A stretch of DNA of 64,000 bases from Mesorhizobium sp. M2E.F.Ca.ET.219.01.1.1 (GCF_004016445.2 NZ_SADT02000004.1:1-64000), one strand, 5' to 3'. Counted from the stretch's first letter, positions 49,857 to 59,376 are shown. A program made the numbers and translations. Notes: generated from the letters alone by a model not told the origin.

Positions 49857-51169
49857 GCGAGCGCTGGGCGCGTGCGGCCCTGACCGCCTACCGCTATGCC
49901 GGGGCGGCCGCCTATCCGTTGATCGGTCCTTATGTCGCCTGGCGCGCCTCGCGCGGCAAGGAGGATCGCGCCCGGCGCCGCGAGCGCTATGGCGTCGCCG
50001 GCCGGCCCCGGCCGGAAGGGCCGGTGATCTGGATCCATGCGGCAAGCGTCGGCGAGACGATCGCGGTGGTGCCGTTGGTCGAGAGCATCCTTGACTACGG
50101 TGTCAACGTCGTCCTGACCACCGGCACCGTGACCTCGGCCAAGGTCGCCGACGAGCGCCTCGGCGAGCGCATCATCCACCAATATGTACCGCTTGACCTC
50201 AAGCCCGCCGTCAGTCGCTTCCTCGATCACTGGCGGCCGGAACTGGCGATCATCGCCGAATCGGAGATCTGGCCGATGACCATCCTGGAACTTGGCGCCC
50301 GCAACGTGCCGCAGGTCCTGGTCAACGGCCGGCTGTCGGACCGCTCCTTCACCTCGTGGAAGAAGCGCGCCGGCGTCGCCGAGGCGCTGTTCGAGAACCT
50401 CGCCCATGTCATTGCCCAATCGGATGTCGACGGCGAACGGTTTCGCGCGCTCGGCGCCCGGCCGGTCACGGTTTCCGGCAACCTCAAGGTCGACACCAAT
50501 CCGCCGCCGGTCGACGAGCGGGCCCTGGCCACCCTGCAGCGCCAGATCGGCAACCGCCCGACCTGGGCCGCGATCTCGACCCATGACGGCGAGGAGGTCG
50601 TGGCCGCCGAGGTCCATGCCAGCCTGCACAGGCGCCATCATGGGCTTCTGACCATCATCGTGCCGCGTCATCCCGATCGTGCCGACGCGCTTGCCGCGCA
50701 GATTTCCGGCATGGGCCTGACCGTGGCAAGGCGCAGCAAGGGCGACCGCATCTCGCCCGACACCGATATCCTTCTGGGCGACACGATCGGCGAGATGGGG
50801 CTTTATCTGAGGCTGACCGAGATCGCTTTCGTCGGCCGCTCGCTGACCTCGGAAGGCGGCCAGAATCCGCTTGAACCCGCAATGCTCGAAACCGCGGTGC
50901 TTGCCGGCCGCAACGTGCAGAATTTCCGCGAGGCCTACCAGCGCCTGCTCGACAGCGGCGGCGCCAAGCTGGTGCGCGACCGAGACATGCTGACCGGCGC
51001 CGTCAACTTCCTTCTGACCAACGAAGTGGCGCGCCACGAAATGATCGCGGCGGGTGCCGCCACCGTCGACGAGATGCGCGGCGCGCTTGCCCGCACGCTG
51101 AGATCGCTGGAGCCCTATATCCAGCCGCTGGTCGTCAAGGCGCGCCTGAAAGGCGCTAACGGGCGCTAA
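49853..51169 (+). CDS. waaA: 3-deoxy-D-manno-octulosonic acid (Kdo) transferase
   Basis: A 438-residue protein whose ATG overlaps the previous gene's stop (ATGA). It is a GT30 enzyme: N-terminal membrane-proximal helix, then WIHAASVGETIAVVPLV containing the catalytic Glu, TTGTVTSAKV, ESEIWPMTILEL, and the C-terminal GGQNPLEPAMLETAVLAGRNVQNF. It transfers Kdo to lipid IVA. It is translationally coupled to the DUF374 gene and followed by lpxK. The TAA stop runs straight into a family A repeat. Confidence 0.95.
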   Translation: MSERWARAALTAYRYAGAAAYPLIGPYVAWRASRGKEDRARRRERYGVAGRPRPEGPVIWIHAASVGETIAVVPLVESILDYGVNVVLTTGTVTSAKVADERLGERIIHQYVPLDLKPAVSRFLDHWRPELAIIAESEIWPMTILELGARNVPQVLVNGRLSDRSFTSWKKRAGVAEALFENLAHVIAQSDVDGERFRALGARPVTVSGNLKVDTNPPPVDERALATLQRQIGNRPTWAAISTHDGEEVVAAEVHASLHRRHHGLLTIIVPRHPDRADALAAQISGMGLTVARRSKGDRISPDTDILLGDTIGEMGLYLRLTEIAFVGRSLTSEGGQNPLEPAMLETAVLAGRNVQNFREAYQRLLDSGGAKLVRDRDMLTGAVNFLLTNEVARHEMIAAGAATVDEMRGALARTLRSLEPYIQPLVVKARLKGANGR

Positions 51170-51237
51170 AGCAATTCCAGGAAACGTGTGTAACGGTTTT
51201 CCGTTCGGAATTGCGTGAAACGAGGGGTAGAACGTAT
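51167..51237 (+). repeat. Intergenic palindromic repeat, family A, copy 3 (partial)
   Basis: TAAAGCAATTCCAGGAAACG followed by GTAACGGTTTTCCGTTCGG, AATTGCGTGAAACGAGG. It matches the first two thirds of copies 1 and 2 and lacks the inner GTTTCACC palindrome. It begins with the stop codon of waaA. Confidence 0.8.
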
Positions 51238-51306
51238 GACGCCAAAAATCGGAGCCGGTTTTTGGATAGGGTCATGCGCGAAGGCGCCACGCGCGGAAGC
51301 CGCGCG

Positions 51307-52335
51307 ATGACCAGCGAAGCGCCGCCGTTCTGGTGGGAAAAGCCGGACTGGCGCATCTTCGCGCTGTCGCCGGCCTCCGCGGTCTATGGGCTGGTCGCCG
51401 GTCGCCGTATGCGCCACGCTCCTCGCGAGAAGGTCGCTGCGCCCGTGCTGTGCGTCGGCAATCTGACGGTCGGCGGCAGCGGCAAGACGCCGGTCGCCAT
51501 TGCCCTGGCCAAGCAAGCCGAGCGCATGCAGCTCACGCCAGGCTTCCTGTCGCGTGGCCATGGCGGCTCGTTCGCCAAGCCCCATGTCGTCGATGCGCAT
51601 CACGACGCCGCCAAGCATGTCGGCGACGAGCCGCTGCTTCTGGCCGAACATGCGCCGGTGGCGGTGACGGCGAACCGCGCCGCCGGCGCGAAGCTGCTCA
51701 TCGAGGGACATGGCTGCGACTTCCTGATCATGGATGACGGCTTCCAGTCGGCGCGCATCCATATCGACTATGCGCTGGTCGTGGTCGATGCCCGTTTCGG
51801 CGTCGGCAACGGCCGCGTCATTCCGGGCGGACCGCTCCGCGCCAAGATTGTCGACCAGCTGGTCTTCACCAGCGGCCTGCTGAAGATGGGCGAGGGAGCC
51901 GCCGCCGACGGCGTCGTGCGCCAGGCGGCGCGCGCCGGCCGGCCGATCTTCCTGGCGCATGTCGAGCCGGCGGACCCGTCGCGCTTCGCAGGCGGCCGCT
52001 TCCTTGCCTTCGCCGGCATCGGCCATCCGGAGAAATTCTTCGACACGGTGCGCGGCGCGGGCGGCGAAGTGGCCCAGTCACGCGCCTTTCCCGACCATCA
52101 TTTCTACGCGCAGGATGAGCTTGCCGACCTTCTGGCGCTTGCCCGGCAGGAGGGGCTGCGCCTCGTCACCACGGCGAAGGACGCGGCGCGGCTGCGCCAC
52201 AGTGAGGTGCCCGCCGGTTTCCTCGATCAACTGGACGTGCTCGATATCGAGGCCGTCTTCGAGCTTGATCACGTGCCCGAACGCATCATAGACGAGACGC
52301 TCGACGCCTGGCGTCAGCGCAAGATGCGTGGCTGA
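51307..52335 (+). CDS. lpxK: Tetraacyldisaccharide 4'-kinase
   Basis: A 342-residue protein; the ATG at 51307 (MTSEAPPFWWEKPDW) fits the family start better than upstream in-frame starts that run into the repeat. It has an N-terminal membrane helix, Walker A VGNLTVGGSGKTPV, FLIMDDGFQSARIHIDYALVVVDA (conserved DDGFQ), PGGPLRAK and the C-terminal FPDHHFYAQDEL. It phosphorylates the 4' position of the lipid A precursor. It is last in the DUF4170-DUF374-waaA-lpxK series. Confidence 0.95.
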   Translation: MTSEAPPFWWEKPDWRIFALSPASAVYGLVAGRRMRHAPREKVAAPVLCVGNLTVGGSGKTPVAIALAKQAERMQLTPGFLSRGHGGSFAKPHVVDAHHDAAKHVGDEPLLLAEHAPVAVTANRAAGAKLLIEGHGCDFLIMDDGFQSARIHIDYALVVVDARFGVGNGRVIPGGPLRAKIVDQLVFTSGLLKMGEGAAADGVVRQAARAGRPIFLAHVEPADPSRFAGGRFLAFAGIGHPEKFFDTVRGAGGEVAQSRAFPDHHFYAQDELADLLALARQEGLRLVTTAKDAARLRHSEVPAGFLDQLDVLDIEAVFELDHVPERIIDETLDAWRQRKMRG

Positions 52336-52371
52336 GTTTCCGGTGCGCCTTGTCGATCCGGTGCCCTGCCG

Positions 52372-53304
52372 TCAGTTGATAAGCCCACGGAAATAGCGGA
52401 CGGTCTCGCCAAGCCCGTCTTCGAGGGCAACACGAGGTGACCAGCCCAGCGCCGAACGCGCCAGGCCTATATCGGGTTGGCGCTGTTGCGGATCGTCTTC
52501 CGGGAGGGGCTTGAACTCGATTTTGGACCTGCCGCCGACGATGCCCAACACCAGTTCGGCCAGCTCGAGGATCGTGACTTCCATCGGGTTTCCGATGTTG
52601 ACGGGGCCGACGAAATCGTCGGGCGTGGCCATCATCCCGGCCATCGCCTCTACAAGGTCGTCGACGTAGCAGAAGCTGCGCGTGTGGCTTCCGTCGCCAT
52701 AGATGGTTATGGGGTCGTTGCGCAACGCCTGGACGATGAAATTGCTGACCACGCGCCCATCCGAAGGATGCATGCGAGGTCCATATGTATTGAAGATGCG
52801 CACCACCTTGATCGGCAGTTGCGACCGGCGCCGATAGTCGAAGAACAGCGCTTCGGCGCATCTTTTGCCTTCATCGTAGCAGCTGCGCGGGCCGATCGGG
52901 TTGACATGGCCCCAATAGGCCTCGGTCTGAGGATGGACTTGCGGATCGCCATATACCTCGGACGTCGACGCTTGAAGGATTCTCGCGCCCGAAGCACATG
53001 CAAGATCGAGCATGTTGATGGCGCCATAGACGCAGGCTTTTGTCGTCTCGATCGGAATACGCTGATAGTGAACAGGCGAGGCGGGGCAAGCGAGATTGAA
53101 GATCTCATCGGCCTCGGCCTGAAGCGGCACGGTGACGTCGTGCCTCAGCAGGCTGAACCGTGCATTGCCGAGAAGGTGCCGGATGTTCTCATCCGAACCA
53201 GTCGAGAAATTGTCGAGACATATAACTTCATGGCCTCTTGCCAGCAAAAGATCGCACAGATGCGAACCAATAAAGCCGGCGCCGCCGGTCACCAGAGCCT
53301 TCAC
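52372..53304 (-). CDS. NAD-dependent sugar epimerase/decarboxylase, UDP-glucuronate decarboxylase-like
   Basis: A 310-residue extended SDR starting at GTG. NAD motif TGGAGFIGSHL, LDNFSTGSDENIRHL, STSEVYGDP, and catalytic SCYDEGKRCAE (Tyr-x3-Lys), followed by RIFNTYGPRMHPSDGRVVSNFI. These are hallmarks of UDP-xylose synthase (UXS), which converts UDP-glucuronate to UDP-xylose for surface glycans. dTDP-glucose 4,6-dehydratase is a more distant alternative. It is convergent with lpxK and stands alone. Confidence 0.85.
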   Translation of the reverse strand: MKALVTGGAGFIGSHLCDLLLARGHEVICLDNFSTGSDENIRHLLGNARFSLLRHDVTVPLQAEADEIFNLACPASPVHYQRIPIETTKACVYGAINMLDLACASGARILQASTSEVYGDPQVHPQTEAYWGHVNPIGPRSCYDEGKRCAEALFFDYRRRSQLPIKVVRIFNTYGPRMHPSDGRVVSNFIVQALRNDPITIYGDGSHTRSFCYVDDLVEAMAGMMATPDDFVGPVNIGNPMEVTILELAELVLGIVGGRSKIEFKPLPEDDPQQRQPDIGLARSALGWSPRVALEDGLGETVRYFRGLIN

Positions 53305-53485
53305 AGCAAATCCCCAATACCCACGGCATTGTCTATAGCCGCAGAGTCACGAGCCTGTCACGCGTATCGGAAAAGGGCTTTGCCGCTGTGATCGGCCACA
53401 GGCGACATTTGGCTGCGAACCTGCATGGGCTCGCTTCCACAAGAGGAAGACGCCGGATCGTGAGGCATTCTAAGCAGAGCCTGGC

Positions 53486-53719
53486 CTATCCCCGCTTGCG
53501 CAGTTCCGGATGCATCTCGATCTCGCGGGCAAGCGAGACCGCGGCGTTCACATAGGGTTCCTGCCGGGCGACGCTCCAATATTTGAGCTCGTCGAGCGGA
53601 ATGTTCTCGCCCGTCACCGCGCAGCGCACGAACGCGCCTGGGCTGGTGACCTGGAAGTCGCCATCGAGATAGCGGATCCGGGCTTCCCTGCCGCCCGGGC
53701 CTTCGAAACGGTTCATCAT
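53486..53719 (-). CDS. DUF2093 family protein
   Basis: A 77-residue protein from the ATG at 53719 (MMNRFEG); an in-frame start 84 bp upstream is less likely given the usual length of about 70. DUF2093 features: ARIRYLDGDFQVTSPGAFVRCAVTGENIPLDELKYWSV in outline, with a single Cys. It is specific to alphaproteobacteria and of unknown function. It overlaps divergently the control region of the next gene. Confidence 0.8.
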   Translation of the reverse strand: MMNRFEGPGGREARIRYLDGDFQVTSPGAFVRCAVTGENIPLDELKYWSVARQEPYVNAAVSLAREIEMHPELRKRG

Positions 53720-53834
53720 GAAAGGACGCTTGCGTTCATCGGGTTTCAATCGCCACAAATTGCCGGCAACGTCAAGCTTGACGCAATGCTCATGCGGTAT
53801 CACTCAAGTGGAGAAATGGTTTCCGGAAGCAGGC

Positions 53835-54434
53835 ATGGACATCACCTCGACCCGCTTGAACGCACTGATCGGTGAAGCGCTCACCCCGCAGCCGGTGCCG
53901 CTGCCCAAGGCCGATCCGGCGGCGGCTTTGATCAAGACGCTGATCCAGCCGCCGGCGCCCTCGACGGGGCAGGCTGCGCAGATCGCGGCCCAGTCGCTGC
54001 AAAGCGCGCAACCGCGGCCTGCCGCCCAGGCACCGCAACGCCTGTCGTCCTCCGAGGTCGAGGACGCTTACCGGGCCGTGATGGAGCCCGATGCCGTCAC
54101 CGACGGTCCGCCGGCAAGACCCTCGACGGGAAGGGCGGCGGCGGATGCCGACCAGGCGCCGCGCGGCTTCGCCTCACCGCAGGCAGCGGTTGCAGACAAC
54201 ACGCCCAGGCCCGCGGTTGCGCCGGCGCTGTCCACTTTTTCGCCGGCCGCTGCTTCTGCCGCGACGCTGGTCGCGGCCAACGCCAACGCGCCACGGCCTC
54301 GCGGCGCCGCGCTTCGCTCGGCTGGTCACGCGCCGCGATCGGAAGCCGCTCCCATATCCCTTTGGACGATCTCGGTTGTCACGGCCATCGTCTCGGCGGT
54401 GACGGCAACAGTCATGGTTCTGCTGCTTCGCTAA
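53835..54434 (+). CDS. Hypothetical tail-anchored Ala/Pro-rich protein
   Basis: A 199-residue protein from the ATG at 53835 (MDITSTRLNALIGEAL). It has a short helical N terminus, then about 140 residues of low-complexity Ala/Pro/Ser, and one C-terminal transmembrane helix (WTISVVTAIVSAVTATVMVLLL) ending in Arg. No named family. It would be a tail-anchored inner-membrane protein facing the cytoplasm, or an N-in anchored periplasmic protein if inverted. Confidence 0.55.
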   Translation: MDITSTRLNALIGEALTPQPVPLPKADPAAALIKTLIQPPAPSTGQAAQIAAQSLQSAQPRPAAQAPQRLSSSEVEDAYRAVMEPDAVTDGPPARPSTGRAAADADQAPRGFASPQAAVADNTPRPAVAPALSTFSPAAASAATLVAANANAPRPRGAALRSAGHAPRSEAAPISLWTISVVTAIVSAVTATVMVLLLR

Positions 54435-54442
54435 GCCAGCCC

Positions 54443-55369
54443 TTAGGCATCATCCTGCAGGAAAGCTTCGAGCCTTTCCGGGGCAAGCCCTGCCTGTTCG
54501 GCAATGCGCCCGGCAAGATCTGCCGCGGCCGCGCGCGGCCGGCCGACCGGACGGTCCATCCAGTAAGACACCGGATTGAGCGCAACGCGCTCGTCGACGG
54601 CAACGATACGGCCCGATTGGAGCTGGTCCGCGGTCAGCGGCGGCCGCGCCAGCGCGATGCCCAGGCCATGCGCCGCCGCGTCCAGCACCAGATTGTAATC
54701 CTCGAAACGCCTGTCCTGCGGACGGGGGCGGTAATCGATGTCTTGCGCGGCGAGCCATGCGCGCCATCCGGATGCATCGGAATCGTTGATCAGCGGGTAC
54801 TTCAGCAGCCGCGCAGGGTCGCCCCGTCCGATCTCCTTGGCGAGTTCCGGCGAGGCGATCGGGAAAATCTGCTCCTCGAAAAGCTGCACCGAGACGCGGC
54901 CCGGAATGCGGCCACGCCCGCAGCGCACCGAAAGATCGATGCCTTCGTCGGCAAGGTCGGCCTGGCGATTGTCGACGTCGAGCACGATACGCAGCTTGGT
55001 CGGGTTGTTCTCGAGCACCGCCATGCGCGGCATCAGCCATAGCCCGCTGACCGACGGGATCGAGGCCAGCCGCACCACGGCTGTGCCGCGCGGCTCGACC
55101 CAGCGGTCGGAATTGACCGAGATCAGCGCGAAGGCCTCCGTGGTGCGAAGATGCAGGCGATTGCCCTCGATGGTCAGTGTCACGCCGCGCGCATTGCGCT
55201 CGAAGACTTTCAGCCCCAGCCAGTCTTCAAGCTTGGCGATCTGCCGGCTCACCGCGCCATGGGTGAGATTGAGTTTTTCGGCCGCCGCGGAAAAGCTCCC
55301 CGTGCGCGCCGCGGCATCGAAGGCGCGCAAGGTTTCCAACGGCAATATCTGGTCGGAGCTGTGATCCAT
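54443..55369 (-). CDS. LysR-family regulator (GcvA-like), divergent from EamA exporter
   Basis: A 308-residue protein from the ATG at 55369 (MDHSSDQILPLETLRAFDAAART). The LysR HTH SFSAAAEKLNLTHGAVSRQIAKLED is followed by the GcvA/AmpR-type substrate domain. It is 90 bp divergent from an EamA-family exporter gene, its likely target. The effector is unknown, perhaps an amino acid or metabolite exported by that protein. Confidence 0.9.
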   Translation of the reverse strand: MDHSSDQILPLETLRAFDAAARTGSFSAAAEKLNLTHGAVSRQIAKLEDWLGLKVFERNARGVTLTIEGNRLHLRTTEAFALISVNSDRWVEPRGTAVVRLASIPSVSGLWLMPRMAVLENNPTKLRIVLDVDNRQADLADEGIDLSVRCGRGRIPGRVSVQLFEEQIFPIASPELAKEIGRGDPARLLKYPLINDSDASGWRAWLAAQDIDYRPRPQDRRFEDYNLVLDAAAHGLGIALARPPLTADQLQSGRIVAVDERVALNPVSYWMDRPVGRPRAAAADLAGRIAEQAGLAPERLEAFLQDDA

Positions 55370-55459
55370 GCTCACAGCTGACCCTCGATTTGCTCGTTTG
55401 TCAATTGGCCGGCAATAGCGTTTTCTGCATCCATGACACAAAAAGACGAGGTTACGGCA

Positions 55460-56353
55460 ATGAGCGCTTACACCGGTACGTTGAATGAGACACAGCGCAT
55501 GGACGGCACGGCGGTCATCGCGGTGGCGCTGACGGTGCTTGGCTGGGCCTCGGCTTTCCCCGCGATCCGCGCCGGCCTCGCCGCCTTCCAGCCGCTGGAG
55601 CTCGGTGCGTTGCGCTTTGCCATCGCGGCGGTTCCGGCCGCCATATTCCTCGCCGTGAAACGCCCGGCGCTGCCCAGGATCGACGAGCTTTGGCGCTTCG
55701 CCTTCGGCGGCGCCATCTTCGTCGCGCTCTACACCGCCATGCTCAATTTCGGCGAGCTCACCGTCTCGGCGGGCGCCGCCGGCTTCATCATCAATGTCAG
55801 CCCGATCTTCACCGCAATCATGGCGATGGCGCTGCTCGGCGAGCGCTTTTCCGGCATCGCCTGGCTGGGCACGGTCATCTCCTTCGCCGGCATCGGCATC
55901 ATCGCGGTCGCCGACGGCAACGGCCTGCATTTCAATACCGGCGCGCTTCTGGTGCTGGGCTCCGCGCTCTGCTCCGCCGTCAACACCATCGTCCAGAAGC
56001 CGCTCTTCGCCCAACATCATCCGCTGACGATATCCGCTTCCAACATGGTGCTCGGCGCGCTCTGCCTGTCGCCGTTCCTGCCCGAGGCATTCCGGCAGGC
56101 CGCCGTCGCTGACCATGCCGGCCTTGGCGCCGTCATCTATCTCGGCATCGTGCCCTCGTTGATCGCCTATGCCGCCTGGGCAACCGCGCTCTCGCGCCTG
56201 CCTGCCGCCCGCGCCTCGAACTTCCTCTACCTGGTTTCGCCTACCTCCGCGCTGATCGGCTTCTTCTGGCTGGGCGAAGTGCCGTCGCTGCTCGGTATCC
56301 TTGGCGGCGCACTGGCGCTGGGTGGCGTGATCGTGGTGAATTTGAAGCGGTAG
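55460..56353 (+). CDS. EamA/DMT-family exporter
   Basis: A 297-residue protein; the ATG at 55460 has GAGG at 8 bp, while an in-frame ATG at 55433 would add nine residues. Ten transmembrane helices in two EamA halves: LTVLGWASAFPAIRAGLAAFQPLELGALRF begins the first, and ALLVLGSALCSAVNTIVQKPL the second. The family exports amino acids and metabolites of the RhaT/YdcZ type. Probably regulated by the divergent LysR protein. A strong terminator follows. Confidence 0.9.
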   Translation: MSAYTGTLNETQRMDGTAVIAVALTVLGWASAFPAIRAGLAAFQPLELGALRFAIAAVPAAIFLAVKRPALPRIDELWRFAFGGAIFVALYTAMLNFGELTVSAGAAGFIINVSPIFTAIMAMALLGERFSGIAWLGTVISFAGIGIIAVADGNGLHFNTGALLVLGSALCSAVNTIVQKPLFAQHHPLTISASNMVLGALCLSPFLPEAFRQAAVADHAGLGAVIYLGIVPSLIAYAAWATALSRLPAARASNFLYLVSPTSALIGFFWLGEVPSLLGILGGALALGGVIVVNLKR

Positions 56354-56382
56354 ATCAGTGGGTTGAAGTCGTTTCCTGATTC

Positions 56383-56415
56383 AAGAAAAGAGCCGCTTCG
56401 AGCGGCTCTTTTCTT
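56383..56415. terminator. Rho-independent terminator after the EamA gene
   Basis: A perfect 15-bp inverted repeat AAGAAAAGAGCCGCT / AGCGGCTCTTTTCTT with a 3-nt loop (TCG). It has a T-run on the plus strand and an A-run upstream, so it can act in both directions for the convergent EamA and mutL genes. Confidence 0.9.
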
Positions 56416-56416
56416 G

Positions 56417-56542
56417 CCCCCTCATCCGGCCGCTTCGCGGCCACCTTCTCCCCATGGGGAGAAGAGATTGGCGCCGGCGCCGACAATCTCCTCTCCCCAC
56501 CGGGGAGAGGTCAGCCGAGCGAAGCGGAGGCTGGGTGAGGGG
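56417..56542. repeat. Intergenic palindromic repeat, family B, copy 2
   Basis: CCCCTCATCCGGCCGCTTCG, GGCCACCTTCTCCCC, GATTGGCGCCGGCGCC, ATCTCCTCTCCCC and final GGGTGAGGGGC align block by block with 9551-9698. It sits between the EamA terminator and the 3' end of mutL. Confidence 0.8.
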
Positions 56543-56553
56543 CCGTGGCGCAC

Positions 56554-58428
56554 TCACCGCCGCCCGAACAGCCTTTCGATATCGGCAAGCTTGAGCTCGA
56601 TATAGGTCGGCCTACCATGGTTGCAGGTGCCGGATCCTGGCGTCGCCTCCATCTGGCGCAGCAGCGCGTTCATCTCCTCGGCCTTGAGCAGCCGCCCCGA
56701 GCGGACGGAACCGTGGCAGGCCATGGTGGCGGCGATCTTGTCGAGCCGCTCTTTGAGCGTCTCGACCGTGTCGTTGTCGGCGATCTCGTCGGCGAGGTCG
56801 CGCACCAATTGCTGCACATTGGTTTCGCCGAGCATCGACGGCGTCTCGCGCACCGCCACCGCGCCGGGGCCGAACCGCTCCAGGCCGAGGCCGAATTTGG
56901 CGAGCGTGTCGGAATGCATCGCCAGCCGCTCGGCGTCTTCCTCCGGCAGGTCGACGATCTCGGGCAGCAGAAGCATCTGCGAGGGCACCGCGCGCGAATG
57001 CAGCGCGTTCTTCAACGCCTCATAGACCAGTCGCTCATGCGCGGCATGCTGGTCGACGATGACGAGTGAATCCCGGGTCTGAGCGACGATATAGTTCTCA
57101 TGCACCTGCGCGCGCGCCGCGCCCAGCACCATGCCGAGCAGCGCCTCGGCCGGCTCGGCCGCGCCGGCACGGGTATCGGCGCTGGCGACCGGTCCGGTGT
57201 CGAAAGCCGCTTGCTCGCTTTCCGCAAAGCCGTTCGCTCGCGGCCTTGCTGCGCCGTAACCCATGTCGAGCGGTCGCTGCGCCGAGCGCAACGGGTCGAA
57301 GCCGCTGGAGCCGGAAGCGTGATAGGCGGCCTCGTAGCTGCGATGGCCGTTGGTCGGGCCGGGATGCGAATAAGGCGCCACGCCCGGCCGGAACGCCGCC
57401 ATCATGCCGGCGGCGCCCGTGGTCGCCGCGCGGATGCCGGCGCCGGCCAGCGCTTCGCGGATGGCGCCGACGATCAGCCCGCGCACCAGGCCCGGATCGC
57501 GGAAGCGCACATCGGCCTTGGCCGGATGCACGTTGACGTCGACCGTCGAGGGATCGAGCGACAGGAAGAGCACGGTGACGGCATGGCGGTCGCGCGGCAG
57601 CACGTCGGCGAAGGCGCCGCGGATCGCGCCGGCGATCAGCTTGTCGCGCACCGGCCGTCCGTTGACATAGGCATATTGCTGCAGCGCGTTGGCGCGGGTG
57701 TAGGACGGGATCGAGACGTGGCCTGCCAGATGCACGCCGTCGCGCACAGCATCGATGGCAATGGCGTTGTCGGGGAAATCCTTGCCCATCACTTGCGCGA
57801 CGCGGGCTAGCCGACCTTCCGGTGTGTCGTCCGTCGCCGGCAGTTCCAAGGTCGAGCGGTCGGCGCCGGCCAGCGTGAAGCGCACGGCCGGGAAGGCGAT
57901 GGCGATGCGCTTGACCACGTCGCTGGTGGCCGAGCTCTCGGCGCGTTCGCCTTTCATGAATTTCAGCCTGGCCGGCGTGGCGAAGAAAAGGTCGCGCACC
58001 TCGACGGTGGTGCCGCGATTGGCTGCCGCCGGCTTCACCGGCGAGACGCGCCCGCCGTCGATGACAATCTCGGCCGCGCTGTCGCCGCTTGCCGTGCGCG
58101 AGCGGATCGACAGCCGCGCGACGGATCCGATCGAGGGCAGCGCCTCGCCGCGGAAGCCCAGCGAGCGGATGTCATGGATGTCGTCGGAAAGCTTCGAAGT
58201 GCAATGCCGTGCAACCGCCAGCGCCAGTTCCCGCTCGGGGATACCCGAGCCGTCATCGGTGACGCGGATGAGGTTCAGCCCGCCGCCGGCGGTGACGATT
58301 TCGACGCGTGACGCGCCGGCATCGAGCGCATTCTCGACCAGCTCCTTCACCACGCTCGCCGGACGCTCAATGACCTCGCCGGCGGCGATCTGGTTGATCA
58401 TCGTTTCGGAAAGCTGGCGGATAGGCAT
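56554..58428 (-). CDS. mutL: DNA mismatch repair protein MutL
   Basis: A 624-residue protein. N-terminal GHKL ATPase: KELVENALDAG (Glu29, Asn33), TDDGSGIP, SLGFRGEALPSI, and the S5/transducer segment GTTVEVRDLFFATPARLKF with DVNVHPAK. The C-terminal dimerisation domain carries the endonuclease motif DQHAAHERLVYE (DQHA-x2-E-x4-E), with ACHGSVRSG and CNHGRP zinc-site motifs, so it is a nicking MutL unlike the E. coli enzyme. The linker (about 330-430) is low-complexity. It is convergent with the EamA gene. Confidence 0.95.
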   Translation of the reverse strand: MPIRQLSETMINQIAAGEVIERPASVVKELVENALDAGASRVEIVTAGGGLNLIRVTDDGSGIPERELALAVARHCTSKLSDDIHDIRSLGFRGEALPSIGSVARLSIRSRTASGDSAAEIVIDGGRVSPVKPAAANRGTTVEVRDLFFATPARLKFMKGERAESSATSDVVKRIAIAFPAVRFTLAGADRSTLELPATDDTPEGRLARVAQVMGKDFPDNAIAIDAVRDGVHLAGHVSIPSYTRANALQQYAYVNGRPVRDKLIAGAIRGAFADVLPRDRHAVTVLFLSLDPSTVDVNVHPAKADVRFRDPGLVRGLIVGAIREALAGAGIRAATTGAAGMMAAFRPGVAPYSHPGPTNGHRSYEAAYHASGSSGFDPLRSAQRPLDMGYGAARPRANGFAESEQAAFDTGPVASADTRAGAAEPAEALLGMVLGAARAQVHENYIVAQTRDSLVIVDQHAAHERLVYEALKNALHSRAVPSQMLLLPEIVDLPEEDAERLAMHSDTLAKFGLGLERFGPGAVAVRETPSMLGETNVQQLVRDLADEIADNDTVETLKERLDKIAATMACHGSVRSGRLLKAEEMNALLRQMEATPGSGTCNHGRPTYIELKLADIERLFGRR

Positions 58429-58473
58429 CCGGCGATTATAGGCGGATTCGAACGGCGTGGGGGAGGGGCAAGT

Positions 58474-59376
58474 TCAAGCCTGCGCCACAAGCCAGTCCCT
58501 GACTTTGCGTGCGTTGTCGCTGAGATCGCGGTTCTTCGGCCAGATGACGTGGAAGCCGATGCCGGTCCGCATCACATGATCGGTCACCGGCACCAGAAGC
58601 CCTGACGCGACGAGACGCCCGACCAGATGCCGCCAGCCGAGCGAGATGCCTTGCCCCTCCATCACCGCCTGGATCACCAGCGCATAATCGTTGATGCGCA
58701 AGCCGCGTTCGGCATTGCGCAGGCTGGTTCCGGCGGACGCGAACCATTCGTCCCAGGTCGGGGCCTCGCGATAGGGTTCTTCCAGATGGATCAGCCGGTG
58801 CGTGGCCAGTTCCTCGACCGTCTTCGGCTTGCCGAATCTGGCGAGATAGCTGGGGCCGGCGACCGGAAAGATCTCTTCGTCGGACAGCGACAGCGAGTGA
58901 TAGTCCGGCCAATCGCGCGGCACGCCGCCGCGCACGCCCAGCGGAATCCCCTCGGCGATGATGTCGAGGTCGCGGTCGGCGGTCTGGATGCGCAGATCGA
59001 CGCCCGGCAGTTCGTCGCGGAACTGCTGCAGGCGTGGCATCATCCAGAACGAGCCGAAGGCGGTCGAGGCGGCCAAGGTCACATGCCCGCCGGTCGCCTG
59101 CAAGCGAAGGTCTTCCGCCGATTTGCGGATATGCGACAGGCCCAGCGACACGTCGGCATGGAAACGCTCGCCCGCCTCCGTCAAAACCACCTGGCGGTGG
59201 CGCCGCTGGAAGAGCTTGGCGCCGAGTTGTTCCTCCAGTCCGCGCACCGCATAGGAGACGGCCGCCTGCGTCATGCCGAGCTCCCGTCCGGCCGCGGTGA
59301 AGCTCGACAGCCGGCCCGCGGCTTCGAAGACGATCAGGCTGCCGGCCGAGGGCAGGAGGTGGCGCAGGCTTCGCAT
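58474..59376 (-). CDS. LysR-family regulator (GcvA-like), divergent from mttB-type gene
   Basis: A 300-residue protein. The HTH SFTAAGRELGMTQAAVSYAVRGLEEQLG (residues about 25-52) is followed by a GcvA-type effector domain (VTLAASTAFGSFWMMPRLQQF). It is 90 bp divergent from the MttB-family gene, which it probably controls in response to a methylated amine or amino acid. Confidence 0.9.
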   Translation of the reverse strand: MRSLRHLLPSAGSLIVFEAAGRLSSFTAAGRELGMTQAAVSYAVRGLEEQLGAKLFQRRHRQVVLTEAGERFHADVSLGLSHIRKSAEDLRLQATGGHVTLAASTAFGSFWMMPRLQQFRDELPGVDLRIQTADRDLDIIAEGIPLGVRGGVPRDWPDYHSLSLSDEEIFPVAGPSYLARFGKPKTVEELATHRLIHLEEPYREAPTWDEWFASAGTSLRNAERGLRINDYALVIQAVMEGQGISLGWRHLVGRLVASGLLVPVTDHVMRTGIGFHVIWPKNRDLSDNARKVRDWLVAQA

